Positions 12,482 through 13,889 of a stretch of DNA of 13,889 nt are shown in pieces. Every line of letters starts with the position of its first letter. Positions within the stretch are counted from its first letter, which is position 1. The DNA is from DASPKO01 sp035628055 (GTDB lineage Bacteria; Planctomycetota; Phycisphaerae; Phycisphaerales; UBA1924), in assembly GCA_035628055.1 (NCBI GenBank), contig DASPKO010000311.1:1-13889 (forward strand). Reading direction: 5' to 3'. The notes under the pieces are model-generated. The model searched no databases. It had not been told where the DNA came from and saw only the letters and a list, made by a program, of their open reading frames with translations. A program made the translations under genes and the position numbers.

Positions 12482-13084
12482 GCGGCCCGCGGGCGGCCGC
12501 GGGGCGTCGAAGCGCGCGCGGGCCCGCAGCGGGCGCGCGGGATTGCCCCCGTAGATGGTCCAGGGCTCCAGGTCGCGGAACGCGCACCCGCGCGCCCCCA
12601 GGATGGCGCCGGCGCCGACGGTGACGCCGGGCCCGACGAAGGCGTCGGCGGCGATCCAGGCGTGATCGTTGATCGTGATGGGCGGGCGGAGCAGGGGCAG
12701 GTCCGGGCGGGTGTGGTCGTGCGTGCCGGCGCACAGGTGCGCGTGCTGCGAGATCGACACGTGGGCCCCGATGGTGACGCGGCCCAGGCAGTAGATGACG
12801 GCCCGGTCGCCGATGGACGAGTCGGGGCCGATCTCGAGGTGCCAGGGCTGCTCGATGATGACGCTGGGGCGGAGGCGCACGGGCTCGGCGATGCGCGCCC
12901 CGAAGAGCCGGAGCAGGCGGTTGCGCGTGCGGTACCAGTTGTGGAACGTGAGGCGGAAGGCCCGCTGTCCCAGGGAGTTCCACAGGGCCCGGGCGAGCAT
13001 CTGCCGCGTGGTGTACGGGCTGACGGCCCGGCGCGCCAACGCCTCGGCGCCCGGCTCGGTCGCCGGGGCGCCGCCCGGCAGCAC
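12479..13084 (-). CDS. wcaF: WcaF-like hexapeptide-repeat O-acetyltransferase
   Basis: Acetyltransferase of the colanic-acid WcaF type (left-handed beta-helix family), which transfers acetyl from acetyl-CoA to a sugar of an extracellular polysaccharide. It has 201 residues from the GTG at 13084. The family N-terminus SPYTTRQMLARALWN (22-36) and the amphipathic NWYRTRNRLLRLFGARI (49-65) lead into hexapeptide turns at VIIEQPWHLEIGPDSSIGDRAVIY, VTIGAHVSISQHAHLC and, at the end, AWIAADAFVGPGVTVGAGAILGARGCAFRD. The catalytic histidine is in CAGTHDHTRPDLPLL (118-132), and TIYGGNPARPLR (176-187) is the usual acyl-CoA end piece. Other starts are TTG at 13039 or ATG at 13000; the ATG would cut the conserved SPYT segment, so GTG is preferred. 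It lies 26 nt after the glycosyltransferase and 11 nt before the methyltransferase, suggesting one transcript. Confidence 0.88.
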   Translation of the reverse strand: MLPGGAPATEPGAEALARRAVSPYTTRQMLARALWNSLGQRAFRLTFHNWYRTRNRLLRLFGARIAEPVRLRPSVIIEQPWHLEIGPDSSIGDRAVIYCLGRVTIGAHVSISQHAHLCAGTHDHTRPDLPLLRPPITINDHAWIAADAFVGPGVTVGAGAILGARGCAFRDLEPWTIYGGNPARPLRARARFDAPRPPAGR

Positions 13085-13110
13085 CCCATGACCCGGCGCC
13101 GGCCCGGGGC

Positions 13111-13889
13111 TCACCGCGGCGCTCCGCGCGGGGCGTCGGGGAAGGCCTTGGCCATCTTGGCGCGAGCCCGTTCGCGGTACTTGGCGATGGAGATGAGCTC
13201 GTACCAGGCCAGCAGGCGGCACATGACAAAGCCCGGGTAGCCGTCGAGGAAACCGCGCTGGACCACGTACGAGTAGAAGAACCGCAGCGTGGGCCGGGCG
13301 GGGAGCTTGCGGGCGAAGCGCTTGAGCCACCGGCGGCGCTCGATCGGCCCGCCGAAGAGGGAGGGGCGAACGGCCCCCTGGTCGCCGGCCTCCATGGCGT
13401 AGGCCTCCCAGGTGGTGTAGCGGTTGTGCTTCTCGATCCAGGCCGAGAGGTCCGGGTACGCAAAGTGCAGGAACTCGTGCCGCAGGTACCCCGGCTCTCC
13501 CGTGGAGAGCACGACGTGCTCGTGGACCTCGTTGTCTCCCGAGCCGGTGTCGCCGAGGTTGCCGATCCGCTCGTAGCGTCCCACGGCGTGCCTGAACAGG
13601 CGGACGTTGTAGGAGGGGTAGTAGCCGCACCCCTTGATCCACCGGCCCATGAACATGAAGCGACGGTTGAGCCAGTAGCCGTCGCCGCACCCGGCGCTGC
13701 GCGCATCGGGCGGGCGATAGGTGCCGGTGACGACGCTGTGCACTTCGGCGGCGAGCTCGGGGGTCATGTACTCGTCGGCGTCGAGGATGAGCACCCACTC
13801 GTTCCGCCAGGGGATGTTCTCGAGCGCCCAGTTCTTCTTCTTGGGCCACCCCTCGGGCGAGTAGAAGAACTGGTAGACGTCGGCCCCCA
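13111..13889 (-). CDS. Family 2 glycosyltransferase, C-terminal part (5' end outside window)
   Basis: The coding frame enters from the right edge (first whole codon at 13887) and gives 258 residues of a GT-A-fold glycosyltransferase. WPKKKNWALENIPWRNEWVL followed at once by ILDADEYM carries the metal-binding D-A-D (36-38 of the visible part), so the ATG at 13794 is internal. YWLNRRFMFMGRWIKGCGYYPSYNVRLFR resembles WcaA-type colanic-acid glycosyltransferases, as do the HEFLHFAYPDLSAWIEKHNRYTTWEA block and the C-terminal FFYSYVVQRGFLDGYPGFVMCRLLAWYELI helix, which likely lies on the inner membrane. It would add a sugar from a nucleotide donor to the lipid-linked repeat unit; donor and acceptor are unknown. 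It heads the visible glycan operon, with the acetyltransferase and methyltransferase downstream. The N-terminal nucleotide-binding strands are off-window. Confidence 0.93.
   Translation of the reverse strand, partial: GADVYQFFYSPEGWPKKKNWALENIPWRNEWVLILDADEYMTPELAAEVHSVVTGTYRPPDARSAGCGDGYWLNRRFMFMGRWIKGCGYYPSYNVRLFRHAVGRYERIGNLGDTGSGDNEVHEHVVLSTGEPGYLRHEFLHFAYPDLSAWIEKHNRYTTWEAYAMEAGDQGAVRPSLFGGPIERRRWLKRFARKLPARPTLRFFYSYVVQRGFLDGYPGFVMCRLLAWYELISIAKYRERARAKMAKAFPDAPRGAPR

Noticed and set aside
12468..13706. In-frame upstream extension of the methyltransferase
   Set aside because: It is an alternative frame of the acetyltransferase and glycosyltransferase genes; the methyltransferase fold begins after 12467.
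1..13889. CRISPR arrays, tRNA/rRNA genes, insertion sequences, attachment sites, toxin-antitoxin or phage-defence genes
   Set aside because: No regularly spaced repeats, cloverleaf-like sequence, transposase or integrase, or recognisable defence domain was seen by reading both strands; no sharp shift in composition suggests a recent insertion.

Overview
The window is very GC-rich bacterial chromosome (about 70% G+C by eye), densely packed with short intergenic gaps and no tRNA, rRNA, CRISPR array, transposase or phage gene. The gene mix (secreted fibro-slime/PA14-like protein, one-repeat HEAT lipoprotein, RsbW-like kinase with an anti-sigma antagonist, MlaE permease, a roughly 540-residue MmgE/PrpD protein, DUF4287-SRPBCC protein) together with weak or absent Shine-Dalgarno sites fits a planctomycete, possibly a Phycisphaerae relative. 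That placement is an inference; no marker gene here settles it.

Layout. 1-983 is the 3' part of a CapD/WbpM-type nucleotide-sugar 4,6-dehydratase, cut by the left edge. A small helical protein (1242-1547) and dUTPase dut (1580-2032) follow on the plus strand. A nested inverted repeat separates dut from a convergent secreted fibro-slime protein (2151-3062, minus). The plus strand then carries a queuosine-precursor transporter (3283-4062), an MmgE/PrpD dehydratase (4177-5811) and a DUF4287-SRPBCC protein (5851-6645), whose last 64 codons run antisense into a VOC/glyoxalase gene (6453-6866, minus). A minus-strand block follows, in transcription order: HEAT lipoprotein, RsbW-like ATP-binding kinase, STAS antagonist, MlaE permease and the VOC protein. 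Divergent from it, guaA (9199-10806) and a GalE-like epimerase (10856-11812) lie on the plus strand. The right end is a minus-strand exopolysaccharide block: a GT2 glycosyltransferase (cut by the edge), a WcaF-like acetyltransferase and a SAM methyltransferase.

How the genes work together. Both ends carry surface-polysaccharide functions: sugar-nucleotide dehydratase, epimerase, glycosyltransferase, acetyltransferase and methyltransferase. The middle combines nucleotide housekeeping (dut, guaA), tRNA-modification precursor uptake, and a partner-switching regulatory pair beside a lipid-transport permease.

The most notable points are the 193-bp tail-to-tail gene overlap at 6453-6645, a recurring TAnnCT box 6-9 nt upstream of five start codons that suggests leaderless or nearly leaderless transcripts, and the kinase-STAS-MlaE arrangement. 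I see no convincing wholly new system.
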